Shown here: positions 1-5,172 of the stretch, in pieces
Position numbering within the stretch: position 1 is the stretch's first letter
Layout: each line of letters starts with the position of its first letter
Position numbers and translations under genes: made by a program
The notes under the pieces: model-generated
Told to the model about the DNA's origin: nothing
The model's input: only the letters and a program-made list of their open reading frames with translations
Databases searched by the model: none
Source: an uncultured Eubacteriales bacterium
GTDB taxonomy: Bacteria; Bacillota; Clostridia; Christensenellales; Aristaeellaceae
Length of the DNA stretch: 6,012 bases
Reading direction: 5' to 3'
NCBI GenBank assembly: GCA_900550955.1
Contig: URUF01000086.1
Location: forward strand, 1 to 6,012

Positions 1-53
1 CCCCGGCCCCATGCTCCCAAAGCACGTGCGCTACCAGACTGCGCTACACCCCG
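1..53 (-). tRNA. tRNA-Pro (anticodon UGG), 5' part, cut by the window edge
   Basis: Read on the minus strand from 53 to 1, the sequence folds as the first 53 nt of a tRNA. There is a 7-nt acceptor strand CGGGGTG, TA, a D stem GCGC/GCGC closing loop AGTCTGGTA, an anticodon stem CGTGC/GCATG closing loop TTTGGGA, a 5-nt variable loop GGGCC, and the first four bases of the T stem. The loop places UGG at positions 34-36, so the tRNA reads proline codons. The T loop, the 3' acceptor strand and any encoded CCA lie beyond base 1. It is transcribed away from the mgl operon from its own promoter at 83-111. Confidence 0.94.
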
Positions 54-55
54 TC

Positions 56-82
56 AATCAACCCGCACAAGCGACGTTGATT
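56..82 (-). repeat. 7-bp inverted repeat in the tRNA-Pro leader
   Basis: AATCAAC (56-62) and GTTGATT (76-82) are exact inverted copies separated by 13 nt, lying between the -10 box and the tRNA 5' end. Much of it falls within or beside the expected tRNA leader, so it could be a leader hairpin that presents the 5' end for processing, or a protein-binding site. It may also be chance. Confidence 0.35.
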
Positions 83-111
83 ATTCTACTCATTTTGCCT
101 CGTCTTGTCAA
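83..111 (-). promoter_or_regulatory. Sigma-A promoter of tRNA-Pro
   Basis: On the minus strand there is a perfect -35 box TTGACA (111-106), a 17-bp spacer, and a near-consensus -10 box TAGAAT (88-83). The expected start is near 76, which gives a leader of about 23 nt before the tRNA. A near-perfect promoter suits a stable RNA gene. Confidence 0.85.
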
Positions 112-206
112 CCCCTCCGGTAAAAAATTTTGAAAAAAGATAAGCCTTTCCTTTTTATAAGGTAAAAAGCCCGTTTTGTATCCGTTTCCAAATTCCCATT
201 TTTGCA

Positions 207-300
207 TCGGCCGCTACGGCCCCGGGCTTGGCCCCAAGGCAGGGCGCGCGCCCGCGCCCGTGAAAGCACCCGCGGCCCGCGCAGCCCTTCCGGCGGAAAA
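207..300. other. GC-rich palindromic island in the intergenic region
   Basis: The region 112-375 has no convincing gene: the open frames that cross it have no ribosome site and low-complexity Arg/Ala/Pro-rich products. Within it, about 95 bp are almost entirely G and C, flanked on both sides by A/T-rich sequence. The island holds GGCCG-CTA-CGGCC (209-221), GGGC-TTG-GCCC (224-234) and a perfect 12-bp palindrome GGGCGCGCGCCC (242-253). Its function is unknown. It could be a remnant of a structured RNA or terminator, or simply a local composition island. Confidence 0.5.
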
Positions 301-328
301 AGTCCACCTTTGCATACATCCTACCATT

Positions 329-355
329 TGGAAAATATGGCCTCTCACTTTTCCA
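329..355. promoter_or_regulatory. Operator-like inverted repeat upstream of the mgl promoter
   Basis: TGGAAAA (329-335) and TTTTCCA (349-355) are exact inverted 7-bp arms whose centres are 20 bp apart, about two helical turns. They lie about 20 bp upstream of the -35 box of the mglB promoter. This is the usual place for an activator site or an upstream operator of a dimeric regulator. No regulator gene is present in the window, and no clear catabolite-responsive element was found nearby. Confidence 0.4.
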
Positions 356-375
356 TAATATGCACAAAAAACACG

Positions 376-404
376 TTGAAATTTGGAATCCTTTATGCTA
401 TACT
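376..404 (+). promoter_or_regulatory. Extended -10 sigma-A promoter of the mgl operon
   Basis: TTGAAA (376-381), a 17-bp spacer and TATACT (399-404) make a near-consensus promoter. The spacer ends in TGC directly before the -10 box, which is the extended -10 TGn motif. Transcription should start near 411, leaving a 5' leader of about 75 nt before mglB. No riboswitch or strong terminator is visible in that leader. Confidence 0.8.
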
Positions 405-486
405 TTTATCATTCCATCTCAGATCGCAACGTAAAACGAGCTGGATGACACATCGTGCCAAAAAACAAAATGAGGAGGAACCCCCA

Positions 487-1431
487 ATGAAAAAGCTAAT
501 CGCTCTGGCTCTTGCGCTGGTCATGGCGCTGGGCATGGTAACCTTCGCGGTTGCCGAGGAACCCATCAAGGTTGGCATCTGCATCTACAAGTTTGATGAC
601 AACTTCATGACCCTCTACCGCACCGAGCTGGAAAAGTACCTCACCGAAAAGGGCTGCCAGGTTACCGTTGTTGACGGCAAGAACGACCAGGCTGAGCAGA
701 CCAACCAGGTCAACGCCTTCATCGCCGACGGCGTGGACGTGCTGATCGTGAACCTGGTGCAATCCACCGCTGCCGCCACCGTGATCGACCTGGCCCAGGC
801 TGCGGATATCCCGGTTGTGTTCATCAACCGTGAGCCCACCGCCGAGGACCTGGCCATCTGGGACAAGGTATGCTACGTTGGCGCCGACGCTCGCCAGAGC
901 GGCACCTTCCAGGGCGAAATCATTGCCGAAACCCCCAACAAGGGCGATATCAACGGCAATGGCAAGGTTGACTACGTAATGATCATCGGCGACCCCGAGA
1001 ACGTGGACGCGCAGTACCGCACCGAGTTCTCCGTGAAGGCGCTGGTTGACGCCGGCCTGGAAGTAAACGAGCTGTTCGCGCAGCGCGGCGACTGGGATCA
1101 GGCGAAGGGCCAGGAGCTGGCCGCTACCGCGCTGGCTCAGTTCGGCGATGAAATCGACGTGATCTTCTGCAACAACGACGCCATGGCGCTGGGCGCTGTG
1201 CAGGCCATCCGCGACGCGGGCCGCGTTGTGGGCGAGAACATCTACCTGGTTGGCGTTGACGCCCTGGACGAGGCTGTGGAGCTGGTAAACGCCGGCGAAA
1301 TGACCGGCACCGTGCTCAACGACCACATCGGCCAGAGCCATAAGGCTGCGGACGTGGCGCTGGAAGTTGCCAGCGGCGCGATCCCCGAGAAGAACTACAC
1401 CGTTGACTACGTAAAGGTTGTCAAGGAGTAA
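487..1431 (+). CDS. mglB: Galactose/glucose-binding protein MglB of an ABC importer
   Basis: This 314-residue protein is the extracytoplasmic sugar receptor that delivers galactose or glucose to MglC/MglA. The ATG at 487 is chosen because AGGAGG (473-478) lies 8 nt upstream and a signal peptide starts there (KK, then hydrophobic to about residue 20). Recognisable blocks shared with E. coli MglB are YKFDDNF (34-40, ligand Asp38), INREP (113-117), a Ca-loop-like DINGNGKVD (154-162), VDAQYR (173-178, ligand Asp and Arg), Trp203, NNDAMALGA (229-237), GVDAL (256-260) and VLND (276-279). Two features are odd. The residue aligned with the E. coli ligand His152 is Asn172. The signal peptide has no lipobox cysteine and instead ends in AVA (21-23), a signal peptidase I-type site. 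It is the first gene of the operon. Family assignment is firm; the exact sugar is inferred. Confidence 0.95.
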   Translation: MKKLIALALALVMALGMVTFAVAEEPIKVGICIYKFDDNFMTLYRTELEKYLTEKGCQVTVVDGKNDQAEQTNQVNAFIADGVDVLIVNLVQSTAAATVIDLAQAADIPVVFINREPTAEDLAIWDKVCYVGADARQSGTFQGEIIAETPNKGDINGNGKVDYVMIIGDPENVDAQYRTEFSVKALVDAGLEVNELFAQRGDWDQAKGQELAATALAQFGDEIDVIFCNNDAMALGAVQAIRDAGRVVGENIYLVGVDALDEAVELVNAGEMTGTVLNDHIGQSHKAADVALEVASGAIPEKNYTVDYVKVVKE

Positions 1432-1454
1432 TTCTACCACAACAATCCCATTGC

Positions 1455-1487
1455 GGTGCGTGCGTGAAAACGCACGCACCCTTTCTT
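1455..1487 (+). terminator. Intercistronic stem-loop between mglB and mglA (attenuator or 3' stabiliser)
   Basis: GGTGCGTGCG (1455-1464) pairs perfectly with CGCACGCACC (1471-1480). A further T1465-A1470 pair leaves a GAAA tetraloop (GNRA class), an 11-bp stem in all. CTTTCTT follows, a short and interrupted U-rich tract. It sits 24 nt after the mglB stop and before the mglA ribosome site. It therefore probably acts as a leaky terminator, or protects the 3' end of a short mglB mRNA, so that the binding protein is made in excess over MglA and MglC. There is no separate promoter for mglA in the 79-bp gap. Confidence 0.75.
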
Positions 1488-1510
1488 AACCATGGCAAGG
1501 AGGCCGGTTT

Positions 1511-3064
1511 ATGAGTGAATACCGTCTGGAGATGCGCGACGTTGTCAAGACCTTCCCGGGGGTCAAGGCCTTGGACCATGCGCAGCTCAAGCTTCGCCCC
1601 GGCACCGTGCATGCGCTCATGGGTGAAAACGGCGCTGGCAAATCCACGCTGATGAAGTGCATGTTCGGCATCTACAAAATGAATGAGGGCGAAATCTATT
1701 ACGAAGGCCAAAAGGTTACCATCTCTGACCCCCTGGCCGCGCTGAAGCTGGGCATTTCCATGGTGCACCAGGAATTGCAGCCCATCCCCGAGCGCAGCGT
1801 GGCGGAAAATATCTTTGTTGGCCGCTACCCCATGAAAAAGCTGCTGGGCTTCATCCCCGTGGTGGATCACCAGAAGATGTACCAGGAAACCGATCGCGTG
1901 CTCAAAGAGGTACGCATGAATTTTGATCCCAAGCAGAAGCTGGGCTCGCTTAGCGTATCGCAGATGCAATCCGTGGAAATCGCCAAAGCCGTATCGAACG
2001 ATTGTAAGGTGCTGATCCTGGACGAGCCCACCTCCTCCCTTACCGCGCACGAGGTGGAAGCCCTGTTCCGCATCATTGAAGATTTGAAAGCAAAAGGCGT
2101 GTCCATCGTCTATATCAGCCATAAAATGGACGAGATCCTGCGCATCAGCGATGAGGTTACCATCATGCGCGATGGCAAATATATCGGCACCTGGGACGCA
2201 AAGGAGCTTACCACCGATAAGATCATCACCCAAATGGTTGGCCGCGAGCTTACCAACCTCTACCCCACCCGCGAAAACGTGCCCGGCGACGTGGTTTTCG
2301 AGGTGAAGGACTTTACCTCCATCCATCCCCGCAGCTTCCGCAACGTCAGCTTCCAGCTGCGCAAGGGCGAAATCCTGGGCGTGGGCGGCCTGGTGGGCGC
2401 GCAGCGCACGGAGCTGATGGAGGGCCTCTTTGGCATTCGCGCGCACAGCAAGGGCAGCATTTGGTATAAGGGCCAGGAAATGCGCATCACCCGCCCGCGC
2501 GACGCCATTACCAAGAGCATCGCCCTGCTTACGGAGGACCGCCGCGCCACCGGCATCCTGGGCGTTCTTTCCATCGCGGACAACGTTTCCATCGCCAGCC
2601 TGGATCACTACCTCATCGGCGGCATTATGCTTGACGACCGCAAGATTGAAAAGCTGGTGCAGGACAATGTGAAAAAGCTGTCCATCAAAACCCCTTCCTC
2701 CAAAACGCAGATTCAGTCGCTTTCCGGCGGCAACCAGCAAAAGGTGCTGATCTCCCGCTGGCTGGCAAACGATCCCGACATCCTCATCCTGGACGAGCCT
2801 ACGCGCGGTATCGACGTGGGCGCCAAGTATGAGATTTACTGCATCATCGCCGAACTGGCCAAGCAGGGCAAGAGCATCATCATGATCTCCTCCGAAATGG
2901 GCGAGCTGATCGGCATGAGCGACCGCATCATGGTCATGTGCGACGGCCGCGTGACCGGCTTTATCGAGGGCAAGGACGCGACGCAGGAAAACATTATGGA
3001 GCTTGCCACCCAGTTTGAAACCGCGCAGGCTGACGTGGATGCGCTTAAGCGCGTGACCGCCTAA
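1511..3064 (+). CDS. mglA: Galactose/methyl galactoside ABC importer, tandem ATPase MglA
   Basis: A 517-residue cytoplasmic protein with two fused nucleotide-binding domains that powers sugar import through MglC; the length fits the family (about 506 in E. coli). AAGGAGG (1497-1503) lies 7 nt before the ATG. Domain 1 has Walker A GENGAGKST (38-46), Q-loop Gln87, the variant signature LSVSQMQ (147-153), Walker B ending D171-E172, and H-loop His204. Domain 2 has a degenerate Walker A GLVGAQRT (293-300) with Arg299 in place of the Lys, a canonical signature LSGGNQQK (404-411), Walker B D428-E429, and GIDVGAK. Pairing intact Walker A of domain 1 with the intact signature of domain 2 gives one competent ATP site and one degenerate site. 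E. coli MglA shows the same asymmetry. MglA is distinguished from RbsA/XylG by close block-by-block similarity and by its MglB and MglC neighbours. Confidence 0.95.
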   Translation: MSEYRLEMRDVVKTFPGVKALDHAQLKLRPGTVHALMGENGAGKSTLMKCMFGIYKMNEGEIYYEGQKVTISDPLAALKLGISMVHQELQPIPERSVAENIFVGRYPMKKLLGFIPVVDHQKMYQETDRVLKEVRMNFDPKQKLGSLSVSQMQSVEIAKAVSNDCKVLILDEPTSSLTAHEVEALFRIIEDLKAKGVSIVYISHKMDEILRISDEVTIMRDGKYIGTWDAKELTTDKIITQMVGRELTNLYPTRENVPGDVVFEVKDFTSIHPRSFRNVSFQLRKGEILGVGGLVGAQRTELMEGLFGIRAHSKGSIWYKGQEMRITRPRDAITKSIALLTEDRRATGILGVLSIADNVSIASLDHYLIGGIMLDDRKIEKLVQDNVKKLSIKTPSSKTQIQSLSGGNQQKVLISRWLANDPDILILDEPTRGIDVGAKYEIYCIIAELAKQGKSIIMISSEMGELIGMSDRIMVMCDGRVTGFIEGKDATQENIMELATQFETAQADVDALKRVTA

Positions 3065-3091
3065 TCCATCATTACGGGAGGAGCAGTGACT

Positions 3092-4108
3092 ATGCAAACC
3101 GAGATTGAAACCAAACGCCGCTTTTCTGCCAAGGGCATCGGCAACCTGCTAAGGGATAATATCATCATCGTGGGCATTATCCTCATCGCCATCGCGGTGG
3201 GTATTGCGCGCCCCAACTTCATTTCCGAAGCCAACTTCCGCAACCTGCTGAGCAACACCGCCGTGCGCTTCATCATCGCCGTGGGCGTATCCGGCTGCTT
3301 GATCACCAAGGGCACCGACCTTTCCGCCGGCCGCGTTGCCGGCCTGGCCGCCTGCCTAAGCGCCATTCTTTTGCAGAAGGGCGATTATGCGCAGAAGTTC
3401 TACCCCAATCTGGGCGAGCTGCCCATCCTGGTGGTGCTTTTGATCGTTCTGGCCGTGTGCGCCATTATCGGCGCCATCAACGGCTCCATCATCGCCTTCT
3501 TCAAGGTGCCCCCCTTCATCGCCACGCTGGGCATGCAAACGCTGGTATACGGCATTTGTCTTGTATACACCGGCGCTATCCCGATTGGCGGCCTGCGCCG
3601 TGATTACACCAGCCTGGCCACCGGCTACATTGGCAACCGCATCTTCAGCCATGTGGCTATCATCGCCTTTGTGGTGGGCCTGCTGATGTGGTTCCTCTAC
3701 AACAAAACCCGTCACGGCAAGTACATGTACGCCATCGGCGGCAACGAAAGCGCCGCCGAGGTCGCGGGCGTAAACTGCAACAAGACCAAGGTTTTGATCT
3801 ACATGCTGGCCGGTATCCTCTATGGCCTGTGCGGCTTCCTGATGGCCTCCAAGAGCGGCGGCGCGTCCGTAAACACCGCCCAGGGCTACGAGCTGGAAGC
3901 CATCGCGGGCTGCACCATCGGCGGCGTTTCCGTAAACGGCGGCGTTGGTAAAATCAGCGGCATCCTCATCGGCGTGCTGGTGTTTGAGCTGCTCAAAATC
4001 GCCATGCAGTTCATGGGCATTGAAACCAGCTACACCTACATTGTGCAGGGCCTGGTTATCATCATCGCCGTTGCGCTTGACCTGCGCAAGTACCTCACCA
4101 AGAAGTAA
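3092..4108 (+). CDS. mglC: Galactose/methyl galactoside ABC importer, permease MglC
   Basis: A 338-residue polytopic membrane protein of the BPD_transp_2 (ribose/galactose permease) family that forms the translocation path. A GTG at 3086 lies in frame, but it is only 2 nt from GGGAGGAG (3076-3083). The ATG at 3092 has an 8-nt spacing and is preferred. Hydrophobic segments are clear at about 24-39, 58-72, 80-95, 110-138, 187-203, 234-252, around 270-305, and 314-331. The family hallmark TKGTDLSAGR is at 72-81, and the conserved cytoplasmic loop IGGNESAAEVAGVN begins at 215. The N-terminus (KRR) and C-terminus (RKYLTKK) are positively charged, as expected for cytoplasmic ends. It follows mglA by 27 bp and precedes the small membrane protein gene by 21 bp, so all are in one operon. 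Confidence 0.95.
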   Translation: MQTEIETKRRFSAKGIGNLLRDNIIIVGIILIAIAVGIARPNFISEANFRNLLSNTAVRFIIAVGVSGCLITKGTDLSAGRVAGLAACLSAILLQKGDYAQKFYPNLGELPILVVLLIVLAVCAIIGAINGSIIAFFKVPPFIATLGMQTLVYGICLVYTGAIPIGGLRRDYTSLATGYIGNRIFSHVAIIAFVVGLLMWFLYNKTRHGKYMYAIGGNESAAEVAGVNCNKTKVLIYMLAGILYGLCGFLMASKSGGASVNTAQGYELEAIAGCTIGGVSVNGGVGKISGILIGVLVFELLKIAMQFMGIETSYTYIVQGLVIIIAVALDLRKYLTKK

Positions 4109-4129
4109 GCTTCAAAAGGAGGCGGCCGT

Positions 4130-4318
4130 ATGGCGGACGAGCAAACCGTTATCACCCGGGATGAGGGCAACGCGCCCAAGGGCCCTCAAAACGCCAAGGA
4201 GCGCGTTTACGAAAAGCTGCGCTTCATGCCCATCTGGCTGCTGGACGCCATACTGGTTCTATTGGGCGTTGCCGTGGCGGTTTGCCTGATTGTGGGCGCT
4301 ATCAAGGGCAACCAATAG
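4130..4318 (+). CDS. Small single-pass membrane protein, fourth gene of the mgl operon
   Basis: This 62-residue product is not one I recognise. It is very likely a real gene: AAAAGGAGG (4114-4122) stands 7 nt before the ATG, it starts 21 bp after mglC, and the operon terminator follows 22 bp after its stop. Residues 1-33 are polar and charged (DEGNAPKG, then KERVYEKLR). Residues 34-58 are one hydrophobic segment starting P-I-W-L-L-D, with Cys52, and a short KGNQ tail follows. More positive charge before the segment than after it predicts a cytoplasmic N-terminus. Its position suggests an accessory or stabilising partner of the MglAC importer, as known for other tiny transporter-associated proteins, but this is inference. 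It could instead be an unrelated membrane protein that shares the transcript. Confidence 0.8.
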   Translation: MADEQTVITRDEGNAPKGPQNAKERVYEKLRFMPIWLLDAILVLLGVAVAVCLIVGAIKGNQ

Positions 4319-4340
4319 GCCCAACAGCTCCAAACAAAGC

Positions 4341-4377
4341 CGCCCGGCGGCTTCCCCCAAAGGGAGGCCGCCGGGCG
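4341..4377 (+). terminator. Strong hairpin ending the mgl operon
   Basis: CGCCCGGCGGC (4341-4351) pairs with GCCGCCGGGCG (4367-4377), and the stem continues inward through one G-U pair to CCC/GGG around loop CCAAA, giving 16 bp in total. The downstream plus-strand tract TTAGTCTATT is only weakly U-rich. On the minus strand the hairpin is followed by GCTTTGTTTGG. It may therefore work in both directions or depend on stem strength and Rho. Confidence 0.7.
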
Positions 4378-4385
4378 TTAGTCTA

Positions 4386-4430
4386 TTCAAAAGCCCTTTG
4401 CGGCTTGAAGGGGCGCCGCCCTTCGGCGGC
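4386..4430. repeat. Two further hairpins in the convergent intergenic region
   Basis: AAGCC (4391-4395) pairs with GGCTT (4402-4406), and TTC (4386-4388) can extend onto GAA past two bulged A residues. GCCGCC (4415-4420) and GGCGGC (4425-4430) then close a CTTC loop. They directly follow the operon-ending hairpin. Neither has a U-run, so they are possible RNA 3'-end structures or a degraded intergenic palindromic element. The stretch 4431-4505 holds no gene that I can support. Confidence 0.5.
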
Positions 4431-4505
4431 ATTATGCGGCATACGGCGGCGGGAACGCTCTACCCCTTCCCCCGGACGCGCCGCTGGAACGCGGGGCATG
4501 CATGC

Positions 4506-4538
4506 AAAAAAGGCGGGCCGCAAAACTACGGTCCGCCT
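4506..4538 (-). terminator. Intrinsic terminator of the zinc-ribbon gene
   Basis: Read on the minus strand, AGGCGGACCG (4538-4529) pairs with CGGCCCGCCT (4520-4511) through 10 bp including one G-U pair, around an 8-nt loop. An uninterrupted T6 run (4511-4506) follows. It lies 12 bp beyond the stop codon of the minus-strand gene. The plus-strand side is also moderately T-rich after the stem, so some two-way activity is possible. Confidence 0.85.
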
Positions 4539-4550
4539 ATTTGCGTTTGG

Positions 4551-4829
4551 TTACGCCTGGCGATGGGCGGCGAAGCACTCGCTGCAATAGATGGGGCGGT
4601 CGCTCTTGGGGATGAAGGGAACGGTCGTGGGCGCCCCGCAGGCGGCACAGGTCGTTTCGAACATCTCACGGGGAGCGGAAGCGCGATTGGCCTTGCGGGC
4701 GGCACGGCACTCCTTGCAGCGGGTGGGTTCGTTTTGGAAGCCCTTCTCGGCGTAGAACTCCTGCTCACCGGCAGTAAACACGAACTCAGCGCCACAGTCG
4801 CGGCATACCAACGTCTTGTCTTCGTACAT
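4551..4829 (-). CDS. Double zinc-ribbon protein (CxxC...CxxC twice)
   Basis: A 92-residue protein of the clostridial probable-zinc-ribbon type (zf-trcl-like N-terminus, recalled from the family). The first ribbon has C9-x2-C12 and C38-x2-C41, with the conserved-looking LVCRDCGAEF and FYAEKGF between or around them. The second has C61-x2-C64 and C82-x2-C85 (YCSECF). A basic linker, RAARKANR (42-49), separates them. Each Cys4 set should bind one zinc ion. The role is unknown; nucleic-acid or protein binding is typical for such ribbons. The ATG at 4829 is preferred over an in-frame ATG at 4862, because GGAGGT stands 9 nt upstream of the former and the family sequence begins MYEDKT. It is the only gene downstream of the structured RNA at 4856-5065, with no terminator between them. 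Confidence 0.88.
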   Translation of the reverse strand: MYEDKTLVCRDCGAEFVFTAGEQEFYAEKGFQNEPTRCKECRAARKANRASAPREMFETTCAACGAPTTVPFIPKSDRPIYCSECFAAHRQA

Positions 4830-4855
4830 GGTAGGGGAACCTCCGATCAATGATT

Positions 4856-5065
4856 TGTGCATCCGGCTGACCTGGTCTTTGACCCCACACTCGCCGACGG
4901 GAGGGTTTGCTCATCGCTTTTGCGCCCTACGCGCCCTCTCTCGCCGCCTGGCGGCGGTCGGACTTACATCTAGAACGCGCCATGCTCACCGGGGCTTTGC
5001 CCGGCTTACGTGGACCGCTTCGCCCGCGTCTGGCATCGGCTTTCAACCACAGACCCGAATGCAAC
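4856..5065 (-). ncRNA. Structured noncoding RNA of about 210 nt, candidate raiA-motif RNA
   Basis: The stretch between the promoter at 5072-5100 and the zinc-ribbon ribosome site has no credible reading frame but dense potential structure on the minus strand. The ends close on each other: TGCATTCGG (5063-5055) pairs with CCGGATGCA (4866-4858), 9 bp with one G-U. Inside are GTCTG/CAGAC (5054-5050 with 5032-5028), CCGGG/CCCGG (5004-5000 with 4993-4989), CGCCG/CGGCG (4956-4952 with 4946-4942), GAGGG/CCCTC (4938-4934 with 4905-4901) and GGTC-AAA-GACC (4884-4874). A block GGCGCGT occurs twice (4981-4975 and 4935-4929). Single-stranded purine-rich blocks such as GTGGTTGAAAGCC and GCGATGAGCAAACCC resemble the raiA motif as I remember it, a Firmicutes/Actinobacteria RNA of about this size linked to sporulation and aggregation in Clostridium. 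That a structured RNA is present is well supported; the raiA name is recalled, not computed. Confidence 0.65.
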
Positions 5066-5071
5066 GCACAC

Positions 5072-5100
5072 ATTATATCCCCACCGATTGAAAAACACAA
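5072..5100 (-). promoter_or_regulatory. Sigma-A promoter of the structured RNA and zinc-ribbon gene
   Basis: On the minus strand, TTGTGT (5100-5095), a 17-bp spacer and a perfect TATAAT (5077-5072) form a promoter. The expected start is near 5065, precisely where the closing helix of the structured RNA begins. The distance to the zinc-ribbon start codon is about 235 nt, far longer than an ordinary leader. Confidence 0.78.
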
Positions 5101-5113
5101 GCGCCATTTGTGT
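5095..5113. repeat. Inverted repeat covering the -35 box of the RNA promoter
   Basis: ACACAA (5095-5100) and TTGTGT (5108-5113) are exact inverted arms separated by 7 bp. One arm is the -35 hexamer itself, so a protein bound here would compete with RNA polymerase. It is a possible operator, though 6-bp arms can arise by chance. Confidence 0.35.
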
Positions 5114-5172
5114 GTATAACCCTTATAAACGGCCAATTACGCTTCAATAAGTGTATACGTGGCCCCCTAGGC

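Noticed and set aside
130..161. A possible second plus-strand promoter (TTGAAA with TTTATA, 18-bp spacing)
   Set aside because: The -10 match is weak, the stretch is simply A/T-rich, and it would place the GC-rich island in a long leader. The promoter at 376-404 is much better.
155..367. Small minus-strand frame of 70 residues over the GC-rich island
   Set aside because: Basic, low-complexity product with no ribosome site and no recognisable family.
202..486. N-terminal extension of mglB back to an upstream ATG at 202
   Set aside because: The extension crosses the promoter and the GC-rich island. The ribosome site and signal peptide fix the start at 487.
405..486. Riboswitch or attenuator in the mgl leader
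   Set aside because: Only about 75 nt, with no strong helix or terminator before the ribosome site.
496..1479. A 327-residue open frame on the minus strand opposite mglB
   Set aside because: It is the antisense shadow of mglB, of low complexity and without motifs or an initiation signal.
1421..3097. A 558-residue open frame on the minus strand opposite mglA
   Set aside because: It lies antisense to a clearly recognised ATPase, is rich in His, Ala and Gly with no domain, and has no ribosome site. It follows from the codon bias of mglA.
4496..4505. Perfect 10-bp palindrome GCATGCATGC
   Set aside because: Simple alternating sequence next to a terminator T-run, with no partner or promoter context. 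Probably chance.
4290..4853. Plus-strand open frame of 187 residues opposite the zinc-ribbon gene
   Set aside because: It spans the hairpins and the terminator, has no ribosome site, and is antisense to a protein with eight well-placed cysteines.
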